Both the position numbers and the translations under genes were made by a program. From assembly GCA_023101725.1 (NCBI GenBank), contig JALJCO010007127.1, positions 1-64,000 on the forward strand: 64,000 nucleotides of DNA, written 5' to 3'. Below the pieces are notes generated by a model. That model ran no database searches. It had not been told where the DNA came from and saw nothing but the letters and a program-made list of their open reading frames with translations. Origin of the DNA: Atherinomorus stipes (Eukaryota > Chordata > Actinopteri > Atheriniformes > Atherinidae). Positions within the stretch are counted from its first letter, which is position 1. The number at the start of each line of letters is the position of its first letter. Below, one piece after another: positions 22,201 through 35,174 of the stretch.

Positions 22201-25200
22201 TCAGACTTATCAGCAGTTTTCACACAATAGGTCGATGTGAAAGTGATTCTTGAGAGAGGGGAAAGAGAGGAAAATAGATCGCTTTCATAAACAAGAGCTT
22301 CATTTCTAGTTTAGCCTGCAGCTGATTAGCAAAGAAAACAGTCCAGCTATAGAATCCACCAATCACAGAGGCCTTTGTGACTAGAGATCCTCTACACCTG
22401 ATAAGTCATGCTCTCAGGGTTTAAGTGTGACAGTTTCAATTCAAGATGCCAAAACATGTGAAGCAAAAAAATCAATTAATTGTATCCTCAACCAGATTAT
22501 GACATGATGGGTTTAATATGCATTTTTAAACAAAGAATTCTCAAGTTTTCTTTATAAAATGTGCTTTCAAATCAGAATTTCTTTCCTGAAGTGGCTGCAC
22601 AGTCACCTCTGTTTATCTTTATATGATCTATTAAATCATGAGTAAAGTCCTCAGCCCCCCTGTGTTCTGCGAATGCACTGACCCATCGCTGCAGTGGCCA
22701 TTTGGGAGCCTATCATATTGTGCCCAGCAGTAAACAACAACTTCCTTGATGTCTGCTTTCTGGCTACACGCTTCAATAAAATATGCAGCTAAGACAAACA
22801 AACAAACCATGAAACAAGCAGCATATGAGTGTATGGCTCTAACAAATGAAACTTCAGTCGTGACTGTGAAAGAATTACTCATTTTTGATTCCTCAGCATA
22901 AGACAAGATTTTTCAATGCCCCCCCCCCCCAATTTGTCCACCTTTCTTTTTCACCTCCTCTCATTCTCCTCCCTTTATCCCGCCTAATGAGGCATCTCCT
23001 AGCTGCCATGCTGCTGATAATGACCATTAGTCCCCACCTCTTAGCTGAGACCACCGCAACATCTGTCTCAGCTCAAAACTTGCAGACACCCAGATATCTG
23101 TGTGACATACAGTGGATGCATTTCGCCATCCAATTAAGGCACATTAAATGTGCAGGCATATGCTATTTATGGGAGTGTGTTGAATACAGAAGCTTTGCAG
23201 GCTTTACACTTTGACAAAGTCGTATAAACAGGCAGTCTAGTGTGTGTATATGTGTGTCACCACTGGGAATTATAAGCAGCAGTGGTGGGGTGAGTGGATG
23301 GGATATCAAAACAGATGTGTGTCGGATGTGCAGAGTTGGACAACTTAACAACAAAAATAATGGTTAGATATTCATTCTACAGGAGCTGCCAAGGACATTC
23401 TAGTAAAGCTGAACCCAAATTGATTTTACTATTTAGTGCCTCCAAGTGGAATATCTCATTTTGAGCGGGTCCAACTTTTAGATCTTTAAATGAAGTGTAA
23501 AGTTAATAGCTATCCTACTGAATGGACTACAACTTCAATAAAGTTTAACTCCTTCTGTGTAAGCTTTCAAAGAAACTTGTTCCACTTTCCTCATAAAAGT
23601 GAATAATACCTCAGTCCTCAAACATCAGTCATTTAGCTCCCGCTGTTCTCTGTCTGTCTCGCACATTATTTGGGCAGGAGAACAAACAGGCAGGGAAAAG
23701 AAGAGATGAGCTGCTGGCAGAGCGAACTGTTAGACAGTCAGAAGACAAGTCAAACAAACAGCTTTGTTTATTAGCCAGCTCCATTCATGAGCACAAACGG
23801 CGTGTCTGTCGGCTGCTCTGTCTGACACACATCACCACCTGATCAATCCAAAGCAGCATTCCAGCTTTGCTCTTTTTTTTTTCCTCCTCCTGCTGAACAT
23901 TTCCTGTTACTTCTGCAAATCCCTGCATGTCCCCCACACCAGCCACACCAGGGGGTGCTGTTGAACATGCTTCTGTCATGTTGTGTAATAAAAAGGAGAA
24001 ACTTGTTTGTAAAAGAGAAATAAAAAAGACACAGTTCTTGTGTGACAGCACACAAAAGGAAAAAAAAAAGCTCTGCAATATTGTCTTTGTCATTGATTAA
24101 CTAAGACAGTAAGTGCTGCTTAATGGACTGCTGTGTTAGTTCGCCTGTGTGCACTGTTGTGAGTGTCTTTGTCAGTAAACTCCAGCAGTGTGTACACTTC
24201 ATTAAGCCTTGGCCGGAGTAGGTGTAAGTCAACCTAGCCATAGGCTCAGATGTCAGCTGGTTTCCCTTGACAACAGTCGCTGGGCCAACAGTGAGGCTAG
24301 TGGGGTCCTAAGGGGGAGGGATGGAGAGATGCTAAGAACAGCTGCAACTGGGAGGGAGACGTCCACCCAGAGATGAGAGATTTTCTCCCTCTTTGCCTCT
24401 GCCTGTGAGAACTTATTCCTTGGAATCTGACTTGCTCCTGTTTTACCACTTCAAACTCCAATGCACCATAATTTTCCGGTGGAATTTCCTAGTAATTCTG
24501 TACCTGGATAAAAGATAAGCATGCACAGAACTTGTGAATGCTTCAGTGCAGTTCTTTTAAACACTGCAAATTCCAGGCGTCGATAAGTCATTTAACATCC
24601 TTCCAAGTGTGGCAGGGCTCGGTATCTCTTTATGATTTATCCTTTTATATGACCAATGATTTCAAAAGAACTTTGCCTACTGGTATGAGGGATGACAGAA
24701 ATTAAGTACTGAACCACTTATAGTACAAGAATACATAAAAAAAAAAACCTCAACCACAAAAGACAAACGGAACTAAAAATTAAACACAGTAAGATTTACT
24801 GCAGGGTACATAACATGAAAAAACTCTTTAAAAGAAAGCTGATCCCTGAAGCCTGTGACTACATGCACTTTGATTAAAATTCAGAAGAAAGTCACCGACT
24901 CACGGTATCAGATCTGCCAGCAAAGTACTGCAGCACCAATCTGCAGATTGTCGCCTTAAAAATGCAACAGGAACTGCATACAGCCAAATTAAGTCAAAAT
25001 TTTGGGCCTCTGTATGCTAAATCTGTGTGCCTGCTGATAACATATCTCAAATCTGTTTTTGGCAAGTTTCTTTGTAAACAAGTTTACAACGGTGCATGTT
25101 GCAGACATTCACTCATGGCATGCTCCCACTCACCCACACACAGACAGAGCAGTACATACCTTATGTACAGAGTAAAGACAGTATATAATACAACCAGCTG

Positions 25201-25813
25201 AAGACAAAAAAAGGTTTCAAACTGTTCTGATAATTAGACACAGTCAGACAGATGTGGAATATCCAAATCCTCAGCAAATGAAGGCAACTTTGTGAGTTAA
25301 CTATGCGTTTAGCCTCCACACAGCTTCCATGTAAATATGCCAGCTCTCTCACAAGTTTGTTAAAAAGTGATTGCGCTGCAATTGACTCTCCTCACAGTGA
25401 TAAGCAGCTTAAGACCTAGACTTTGCAGCCAGTCAATCATGTGTTCTTCACTTTCTTCGCTGTACTTCATATCTCTCCAGCTTCCCTCCATTCTGCATGC
25501 CCGCACAGAGTAATCTCTGCCAACTTAAAGGTTATTACTAACTTACAACTCAAGAATACAAAATGCAACTCAGCATTTGTCAAACAGAGAATTCAGTGTG
25601 TGCCATATTGTTTTAAAATGTACTGCCCAGCCTGCTCAAAGCTGCTTTATATTTGCAAAGTAGACAAAACTGAGTATCTTGGTGTGTATGTGAAGGGAAA
25701 AAGATGAAGTGAAGGGGCTGCATGAGGTCCTGCTTTGGAGAGGTGAGTGTTGCTGGAGCTGATAAGTGGTGCAGGTGGTGGTGGGATATGAAATAGGTCC
25801 TATGGAAAAGGGA

Positions 25814-25839
25814 GGGGGGGGGGGGGGGGGGGGGGGGGG
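25814..25839. repeat. 26-bp G homopolymer
   Basis: Uninterrupted run of about 26 G, able to form a G-quadruplex. Its length is likely to vary and is hard to sequence accurately. Confidence 0.9.
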
Positions 25840-26639
25840 TGCTGTCTGAGATCCTGAGAACACTAGTGCTTCTGTCCCAGTCTTTATCTGTGAAACCTGC
25901 TGCATAATGCTCATGTGATGTGTGTTTAATACAGCGTGCTTCTGTATCTCATGTGTGAGTGTCAGCTAGTAGGTTGTTTCCAAGTTTAGAGGTCTGTGGA
26001 GTAAAAAGTTTGTAAATATGGATCAGCTTGAAAAAAAGATGTTTTCTCTTACTGTAGTGGTGTGTGTATAATAGAATGGGAATCCTCAGGATATAAACCT
26101 GCAGTTTCACACACTGACAGCAGAGATGTTTTAATGGGCTCACGAGCATTCAGGTGATCAATGTCAAGGGGAAGTAAGAACAGAAGCAACAGAAGCGTTA
26201 CTGTTATGCAGTTACTGCATGTGAAATGTAGCTACTTTCCCATCGCAGACAAGGAAACAAACTGAATTCCTTCAGAGTTTAATAGTTTTGCCACAGTATG
26301 GCCACAATAAACAAGCAGAGATCAGGTCATGGGAGTACAGGCAAGAGAAGAATGGGCACAATGTGACTGATTTTGTTATAAAAAAAAAAAAAGAAGAAGA
26401 AGAAGTTACCTCCTACTTTTACTGTGCTCTGAATGGTTTTCCACAAGCAGTAATTTGTACTTTAAACCTAATTTGGCCCTATATTAAATTACCTGATTTC
26501 ATCTATCTGTAGCACAGAGCGCTAACTGAAAACCAGGTTACTACGCAAGTAACAACTCTATTTCAAAGAAAGAATGAAATGAGACTGTTCTTTTTACTTT
26601 ACTTGAAATCACAACGCCTTCCTTCATGCTGCCCCACTG

Positions 26640-26697
26640 TGCCTTTTAAATCACCTCTCAGGGACAAATAAAGTTTATTGAATTGAACTGAATTGCA
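26640..26697 (+). mobile_element. LINE-like 3' tail fragment
   Basis: CTCAGGGACAAATAAAGTTT followed by ATTGAATTGAACTGAATTG resembles the 3' ends of fish LINEs, which finish in GGGACAAATAAAGTT plus a short tandem tail. No coding part is attached. Confidence 0.4.
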
Positions 26698-27162
26698 TAA
26701 CATGTAAAGTTTACACCATTTCATTGCAGTAAGTTTTTAAGTCTCTTTGCTTGTAGATGTTGTCACTTCCCAGAAAAAGAGGCTCCCCTTAGAGTGGTAG
26801 ACAACAAAAACTGCTATTAGGTTGTTATCGGCCACAAAGCAGAATTTTGCACCCAGAGAGATGTTTATTTCTTTCATGGGACTGTGGAGGCCAAAGCAGA
26901 GTAAAAGAAGGCTTCGTTTTGGGCTAACATTTGCAGTCTGTCTGCTTTCCTTTTCACTTTATTATAAGCTAATCATGCATCAAGGTATATAGATGACAAT
27001 TATGTAAGTGCTCAAAGGTAAGTCAAATGTCACATTAATATGAAATGGATGCTTAACACTATGCACTTTGCAACAAAACCAGATTAGGTGATACAGACTG
27101 TGGGCATGCACAAAGCACTGACTTCATGTGTTATTAAATTTGTTTAATACTTTTTCCTTTGT

Positions 27163-27271
27163 GGCTATTTTTAGATGTCCTCTTTAGAATTCAGGGTCAT
27201 CTCCTGTTACCTTTAGCTCTGTGGTAGTGAAAGAAAGAGGGTCTGCCACTGCCACAAATCTAAAAATAGCC
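27163..27271. promoter_or_regulatory. Inverted pair of MEF2-like sites
   Basis: GGCTATTTTTAGAT (27163-27176) is perfectly inverted as ATCTAAAAATAGCC (27258-27271). Each contains CTATTTTTAG, which fits the MEF2 consensus YTAWWWWTAR. The sites are in the KIAA1217 intron. CCAAT (GATTGGCT near 27390) and CRE-like TGACATCATCA follow within 150 bp. An enhancer is an inference; the pair could also be the ends of an old MITE. Confidence 0.3.
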
Positions 27272-30200
27272 TTGGGGACACTGTACAAGACACAAAGCGT
27301 GATTGGAGATGAAGAAAAGACATTTTCAGAGATCCTACACTACTTCAGCCTTAGGCCATGGCTAGAGCTTGCTGTTCTCCAAGCCTTCTGATTGGCTATT
27401 AATGACATCATCATCCCAAGAGCCAACCCACCTTTCCAGCTCGTCGATGTCATCAGTGCTGAAGCATCTCAGTGATGTAATGTAGGGAGGGCCATAATAA
27501 ACACTCAAGTAGCAACCCTTCTACTCCTCTGCTTTCTCTACCTATTTCCTCTTTCTTCCATCATTTTACTTCATCCTTTCAGCTCATCAGCTGCAACCAG
27601 ATAAAATCTCTTCCCACCTGTTCATTAACACAAAGATTTGCACTTGAGCCCAGAGCTATTAAGAAGCTGCTATGAAAACAAGGAGAAATGACAAAATTTT
27701 TTACTTTTCTTAATCCTGTCTGTGTCCTACAGCTGTAATTAAAATATGAATCAGAGATCATGCCATTTTCTCCCACAGGATGTGATTAAAGACATAAAAA
27801 CCCAGGTGGCTATTACATCATTAAATTATAGTTAAAACTGCTCTGGATAAAGAGCAAAAGATTACTCTGTATATTCAAACACATAACGTAATACTCAAAC
27901 TTTTATGAGTCTAAGTCACCAAAAGCGACACATTAGTAGAGCAAACATGTAATCTGGGTGTTATGTCAGTTTGTTCCCATATGATTTATTCAGACTATTT
28001 CATGGTTTTGGCAAGACCTACACATCTGTTTTTTAATCACAATTTGCGAGTTTGTGTGCGTGTCTTTGTACTCGGCAAAAATCCAGAGCTCAAGCGGATT
28101 AGAGGGGACTCTACCCCTGATCAAAGCAGCACAGAATCCAGCTTACTGGGACACACTGTTTAACACAAAACCCCCACGGAAGTGATACTGTACATGTTGG
28201 AGATCTAGGATCCACCAACTGCATTGCAGTAAAGAAGGTGATTTTATGTGTTTCCTGCATCATTTAGATTTTGTACAGACAGAGAGAGAGAGGGAGAGAG
28301 AGAGATGGAGAGAAAGAGCTGAAAATCAGGGCAGCGACACTTTAAACTAAGTGCTGTCATTAAGTGTGAAGTATGCAGCTGTCAGCTGCTCCATAGAAAC
28401 GGCAACTGTTAATAGACCAAACAGAGCGTGCTGGAGCTTTTCCTCTGGTGACTGATATCTCTTTGCTTTTGATTTTAAAGAACACAAGGCACAAAACATC
28501 TAAACAACACTGTCTGGGAGATTGGTTACTGCCATCAAGTGGTTAAAAGATCCACAGAAACAGGATTAAATAAACCTTTGCCATTCTATTCTACAGTATG
28601 ACAATATTCACTTGTTTAATGATGTGAAATATATCTATAGCTTAATAAATAACAAGAATCTTTCGCTATAAGCCCTCTGGCCTGTTGTGCAAAAAGTTTT
28701 TTTGAACAAACTTAACTCAGTTGCGCCATGGTTATTAGTTGCTTTAACTGTGGGCTCTCGCCGATATCAAGCAAGTCATGCATTATAGATGCACTCCTGG
28801 TTAAATCGGATCAAGACAGTTACTGTAATTAAGTCGTTCTCTGGCTGCACAGTCTTACATCAAAATGTCTGAGTAGAGCTTTGAGAGACCAAATGGGATG
28901 TGTCTAATAATAAAAACTCTTCTTGGTATGGCTGAAATCTGTCAGACTGAGCAGATACTTAGGGGCATTTGGCTGATTTCACAGCAAAATGAATTGACTT
29001 TTCATATGTAAATGAGGCTTGTGAGATGCAGCCTGCCTTTTTGAAAGGCCTGTTGCATGACTAGTGTCTGGTGTGCCGCTGGTTGAAAAGGCAGCATGCC
29101 ACATTTCAACACAGATGCACATGCACATACACGCAGAAAGCTGATACAGAACCCCATTCCTTCCCGCAGCTTCATTATGTACGTAGTGAGATGGTTACTT
29201 TGTGATGCCTCTGTGGCTAACCACCATCATCCACTAGCTAATGACTATAGCATGTGCCTAGCAGCCGATTGGCTCCAGTTGTCTCAGATCTTGGAAAGCT
29301 GAAATGAAGCAGGGCATTGTTGTGCTGCTGCAGGGAAGGATACACGCTCATGTGAGAGGAAAGCCCGACGGGAAGGAAACTTCGAAACAAAGTGCTAAGA
29401 AAAGGCGATTAAAAAAAAAGGCACAGGAGGGAAACGTGTGAGTTGGTGAATAGGTACACGTGCGTTCAGGGGCTGCTTCCCCTTTTCCTGCCATTCTAAA
29501 ATCTAATGGAAATTTTTCATGGAACATTCTGCAGCCTTGAATTTTAGTTGAAAGTAGAGTGTGATTTTGTGGGAATGGAAAATCCAAGAACACCAATTAG
29601 AAGCTAAACTTTCCCCCCATAGATTTAAAGGGAATGTAATGATAGACTTGTTAACTTTATAGCTGCCAAATAATAGAGATATTATCTGTAAAGATGAGCT
29701 CTAAAATGTAGAGTTGAAAAATTTAAATGAGACCTCTCTTACTGCCTGTACAGAGCAAACTAAAATGGACAACATGCCATGAGCCTTTTGGGATGAAATA
29801 TTAACAAAAATGTTGATACCAAAAGCTACACAAATAAATATTAAAAGTATTTCATTTGAATTTCTACTGTACAACATTTCCATTTTCTAAGAAGCTACCC
29901 AGGTGTTTTAAAGCCCCACAATTGAACTTTGGTATACTTTCTCTCTGAGGCGCTTACTAAAGATGTCTTATTCAGTACCAGTCTTGCACCTTGTCTCCTC
30001 TCAAGAAGAGACATCTTCTTTCTTTCTTTTCCTCACCTCCTCTGATAATGTCCACTTGGATATCTTCGCAGAATCACAGAACATGTTCAAATGGGGTAGT
30101 GTGTTGGTATTGCTAGTGTGTGAAGAAGTTAAATGTGGAATGCTGTTGTAAAGTGATAGGCAGGGACAGATAAAAGAAAGTTGTGAAGTGCAGTTTCTCA

Positions 30201-31546
30201 TCTTTGGGACATTGCTGGGCAATGACAGCTCCAGGAATCCACATTACAGTATAAATGCCATTGTCATCAAAACGAGTCAGAAGCATGGAGTTTTAAAGTC
30301 ATTAAGTTATCTAATGCTATTTTATCACATGCGTCCAAGCTGCATTGGATAAAAGTTCCTACATTATAATAAAGATGGAGTCATGTTTAGTTTTGATTCC
30401 TTGATCATTTCCAACGACATGCTTCTGCCTGATTTATAAAACATGCGGATCATAAATAAGTTGTCTAAGCTAGCTCTAAAAAAATAATCAGTTTCTGCCT
30501 TTCACATAAACTTAAACTGATGCAGCCTCATTATTCAGATTTCAAATCAAATGGTGATCATCAGGGAGGCATGGAGAAAAAGAGAAAATTAAACTTTGTG
30601 ACGGCTGAGATCAAGATAATAATATGAGACTGAAGCCAAGCGATATGTACCACATTCCTAGAAAAATCTGAGTAAAAATGTTTGGCCTGCTGCATTTAAT
30701 CCCTCCAAGTGAGCTGTTAAACCATTACCATTTACGGCATTTTTGGGACTCACTGATTTTTGAGCCCTTCAATTTAAATAGGGGGATAGGTCCAAATCAA
30801 AAAATCCCCAAATTTTCCGTTAAGGTAGCCTTAAAAGGAAACTGAGAATAAATGTGTTTAATAAGTGAGGTCACCAGTGCTGCATGAGCATGCCAAAAGT
30901 AGTGAAAAATGTTTTACCCTGTTTTAAAGTACTTCTTTTACCATTAAGAAACTTAATCCCTGTTCATCAATAAAAATATGTTTATTAGAAGGTATTTTTC
31001 CTTCAGAGTAATCCCTTCATACCTTAATAATAACTTAGATAAAACTTCTCACCTTTGCCTGGCTTACTAAGCCCTTGGCTTTATAAATATGCAAATTAGT
31101 TCTCATCTCTATCCCCACAGCTTGCTAGGAGACCACCTCCAACTCTGCACAAACACTGTAAACTGCTTTTTAATGCAACGTTTTAAGCGGACAAACATAC
31201 AGGCCATGCTGAAAGCAGTAAATAGTTGTAGTGAAAATTATTATCTTTCTGCTTGCTTCTGTAAAAGCCAAAAGAGTCATATCTCCTGTTCGAACAATTT
31301 AAATAAAAACAATTTTTCAACTGATTCCATGGATATATTTGCACAGTCCCAGTGTAATGTGAGCTATTATGGCAGTACGGTGTGGAAGTCTCTGAGAACT
31401 TTGACATGATTCCTTCCTTGCACTGTTTCCACGCAAATGACAAATATTGTGCTCATTTCACAGCTCTCTTCAGCAACACTGGATGTGCATATGTCTGAAT
31501 GAAGTTCAGAAAAACATTAACAGAAGTGATCTGCATCAAAATCCCT
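27272..31546. other. KIAA1217 intron, no recognised genes
   Basis: AT-rich intron with a GA-rich stretch at about 28280-28316. Nothing else was identified. Confidence 0.6.
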
Positions 31547-32160
31547 TATAAAAGGCAGAGTTGGTAATCCTGTTCACAAATACTAGTGAAATGGTCCTTC
31601 CATCCTGACAGTAGTCAATACATCATGTATTCATAAAATTGGAAAGAAAAAAGTCAGACCTCTGTGAGAGCAGCAGTTCTGTAAAAACTCTGACCAACCC
31701 CTGCCATTCGCACCAAAATTAGGAGGTGGTCATTCGCAACAGATAGAAAGAACAAATCAATACTTTTATGTCTCGTCTCTGTCCCTCCCCTCTAACTGTC
31801 CCCCATGTGAACCCCCCCTGTGCGCCGCTCACTGTAAACAAATATAGCTAACGGACTGCTAACTGCTGCTGCGCCAAAAAACAAAACAAAACAGCAGATA
31901 AGGATAAAGTCTTGGAGGCGTTGACGTTTTTAATGTGGACTTTTTACACCGCAAAAGGAGTTGGAGGTGAGTGGATTAAAGCTTTTAAAAACGAGGTTTG
32001 TCAGCTGTTTACTGGAAGGCTAACTAGCTATCCACCGGTTGTTATTGTTAACCTGCTCGTAAAACATCGGCGTATGCATTCCTGCGCTCTGAAAGTGTGT
32101 TTTTTTTTTAAATATTGCTTGCTTGAACCGTCTTTCCAAATTTACCAACCCTAGCTTTAA
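31547..32160. mobile_element. TTAA-type MITE with worn ends
   Basis: The right end, inverted, reads TTAAAGCTAGGGTTGGTAA (32160 back to 32142). The left end reads AAAGGCAGAGTTGGTAA from 31551, matching 14 of 17 positions. The right target is TTAA; the left has decayed to TTAT. The interior is about 610 bp, richer in CpG than the flanks, and non-coding. Confidence 0.5.
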
Positions 32161-34155
32161 CTTCAAAACAAATTGACTGATTAATGTGGATTGATGGCTG
32201 AAACACACTGCACTGTAAGTATTGTATACATATTGGATCAAATGAAAGATCCATTGCACAAATTCACAAAAAAAGCATAAATATTGGCAATATATTGCAT
32301 ATAGATTAATCCACAGGTTTAATTTTGGAACCACTGTACAAGAAGTATGACAATTATTAGTTATTGGGATTAACTACAGCGATTAAAGTCCAGTTCTTTA
32401 GACACCCTTGATAATCTATTCTAGCTGTCAGTTGCATGGATTACAGGTTGCCACAATATTTGACTGAAATTTATTATTATCATTATTATTTTTTTTTTTT
32501 TTTTTACTTCACAATTGCACAGTTTCTCACCAGTCAGTAGTATGGAGGAATCTGTTCTAAAGTTGCTAAAGATTAAAGTAAATCAGATGTGTTTACATCA
32601 TCTAGTTTGAAGTCAGTTAGGCAAGTAGTGCTGTTTAAGCCTGTGTGGCTTAAAGTTGGAATTCAGCTTAAGTGGATATCATATCAAACCTGGTCAGTCA
32701 CTCTTTACCAGCTAAGACTGAAATTAGAATAATGATTACGGTATATGGAAAAAGAACTCCTCAGCAAAGTTTTAAGACATAATATCGACAACTTTCTAAG
32801 AAATTTCATCTGTGTTATGAACACAACTGTCAGGCTAACTTTGGCAGACTTAGTCAGAGCCATGCTAGCATGGCTAAATATTTCTTAGAAACCAGCACAT
32901 CCCTCCCACCACTGCTGTGTGTGACAAAATCTGTCCTCAACTGCAACATGGATTTGAAGCTGTCAATCTTGTGTGATCCTAATAAATAATGAATAAAGCC
33001 CTCATGGACTCTGTACTTTATTCAGTGCCTTTATGAAGCTGTACACAGTTCAAAAATAGCAGCACCAACCCACATACCTGCCATTACATTTAATCCTGAA
33101 ATGCTTTTATTTGATAATCTATATTAAACTACTCTGCTGGGTAAATAAATCCATGTAAATACTTTTCAGTATTTACATGGTCCCGTCTTTTTATCAGACA
33201 GAGCAGGAAGCAGTTCTCTAAACAGAGCATGGAGAGAAATAGGACAGGTTTCCTCAAAACGCCCAACTCCAGAACTCAGTTAGCCACTGTTCCTAGAATA
33301 TCCAATCTTCATAAAAACATCCTGTCTGTGTGTCACAGGCTTTACAGAATATTTTCAGAGATTAGAGTTTCATAATCTCCATCATGCCTAAATGAGAGCG
33401 CACTGAGTTTGTCAGCCAGATGGGTAATTATAAAATTATGCCAATGATAATTGCTCATTAGTTGGAAGTCAATTCAATCCATAGAAAACATTAAAAAGCC
33501 AACATCTAAGGGACAAGGGCAAGACACTGCAGGTTGTTAACCAGGGTGGCAGAGGAGTCTCATCCATATTTATTGGGATTAGGCAGCTTTAAAAGTCAAA
33601 TTCAGACTTTTCTTAATTAATGCTTTATGAGGGTGGAAAAACCTCAAGTGATTTACCCATTTTAAAGAGTCAGGATACACGCATGACACAAAAGGACATT
33701 TGTAGGCTGTCAATTAGGCTAATTTTCCAATCATTTGTGCACTTTTTTATTTTACATTTCATTTTCCTCTGATAACAGTCTCATCTAAATTTACTTTAAC
33801 TTACTCAGAGGCGAAAAAAGAAGGCAATCATTAAGAAAAACACAGCTTCTGTTCACATGTATACAAAGCATGTCTGTCAAACAGCCCTGGTGCCTTCTTG
33901 TGTGTTGTGAAGAACCACGTCAAGACAAATGCCCTAAGGGAGCAGATGGATAGGAGAGACAGAGGTGTTTACTTTGGGGGAGAAAAAAAAAAACTGGGGA
34001 AGTTAACATAGATGCTCTGTGGCAGTATCTGCTTTCACTCAAATCCTCTCTCATGGTTGGCAAAGAAAGAAGACATGGTCAGACAAAACAATTTCACTCA
34101 ATAAGTTATGCCAGTTGAGCAAGTGGACAAGAGAGTGTAAAGTATGAAAAAGAGG
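32161..34155. other. KIAA1217 intron, no recognised genes
   Basis: Ordinary AT-rich intron with a T run near 32490-32505. No feature was identified. Confidence 0.6.
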
Positions 34156-35174
34156 ATGAGATACAAATTGATCAGCCATGACATTCTGGCCCCACATCTA
34201 ATATTTAGTAGTTTTATCTGACATGTAGGCATGGGCTGCTAGCGTGCTGTAGGTATGCTGTGGTATCTCGCACCAAGCTGTCAGTAGCAGATTGTTAGCT
34301 GTGAGGTGGGGGCTACATAGATTGGATTTGTTTCTCCTGCACAGCCTGCATATACTGATCTTGATTGAAATTTATGGAATTTGGATGCCAAATCAATACC
34401 TCAAACTCACATACATGTTCCTCAAACCATTCGTCAACCATTTTTGCTGTATGGCAGGGAACTTTATCATGGAAAAAGAAACTATTGCCATCAAGGCATA
34501 TAGGGTGTACTTCGTCAGCACGAATGTTTACATAAGTGGTACGTGTCAAAGTAACATCCAGATGAATAGCAAGACCTAAAGTTTCCCAGCAGAACACAGC
34601 CCATTAATCCCACTGCTCACCTGTCTGCCACGTCCATCCAACACACAATGACTCAGCCATCCACATGATGTTAAAGAAAACACCGTTTAGCAGACCGTGC
34701 CACCTCCTTCTACTGTGTGATCCAGTATCGTAGGAACTCTAGGCACCTATCTGCAGCTACACAGTCCCACAAACAGCAAACTGCAATGTACAGTGTTCCG
34801 ACACATTTGGACTGAAACAAGCATGATTATTTTAAGCAATTTGAACGACAATCCTGTTGGATTGCACAAGGTATGCGTTCACTCTATATACATTAGTAAG
34901 CTATAGTTCACAGATTTTTCTTTTCTTTTTTGTTTGGACTACTTTTAGTCATAATTTTGACCATTTCTGACCAAAATGAGGCCACAACAGCTGCAGTTAT
35001 GGAAATGCTTTGACCTTACTGTCTCCTCATTACAATTTGGTGTTGCTCAAATCATTAAGTTTGCGGATTTTTCACGTCTCCTTTAAGGACAGAATGATCA
35101 CTTGTTGCATAATATAAAACCAAAATTCTTCATTTCACTTGTCAATAATAGTATTATGGATGAACGGTGTGTAA
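34156..35174 (-). pseudogene. Decayed Tc1/mariner-type transposon with transposase relic
   Basis: Read on the minus strand, this is a worn Tc1-like transposon. The translation near 34597-34313 contains CWETLGLAIHLDVTLTRTTY, then HDKVPCHTAKMVDEWFEEH and FEVLIWHPNS. These correspond to the QDNAPCH...WFEEH...WPPNSPDLNPIEHLWD region of Tc1 transposases. The second catalytic Asp is still present (DKVPCH). The PDLNPIEHLW segment has become INFNQDQYMQ, so the third catalytic residue is lost. The N-terminal half is recognisable at about 34900-35110 only as nucleotide similarity. The end near 35130-35174 (CACTTGTCAATAATAGTATT) matches what I recall of the family's terminal sequence. It cannot be active. 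Confidence 0.75.

Larger units (their letters stand above)
16231..27162. other. KIAA1217 intron, no recognised genes
   Basis: About 11 kb of ordinary intron. It includes a G run (about 21618-21630), a C run (about 22919-22930), a 26-G run (25814-25839) and a LINE-like tail (26640-26697). Open frames are short and show no recognisable domain. Confidence 0.6.
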
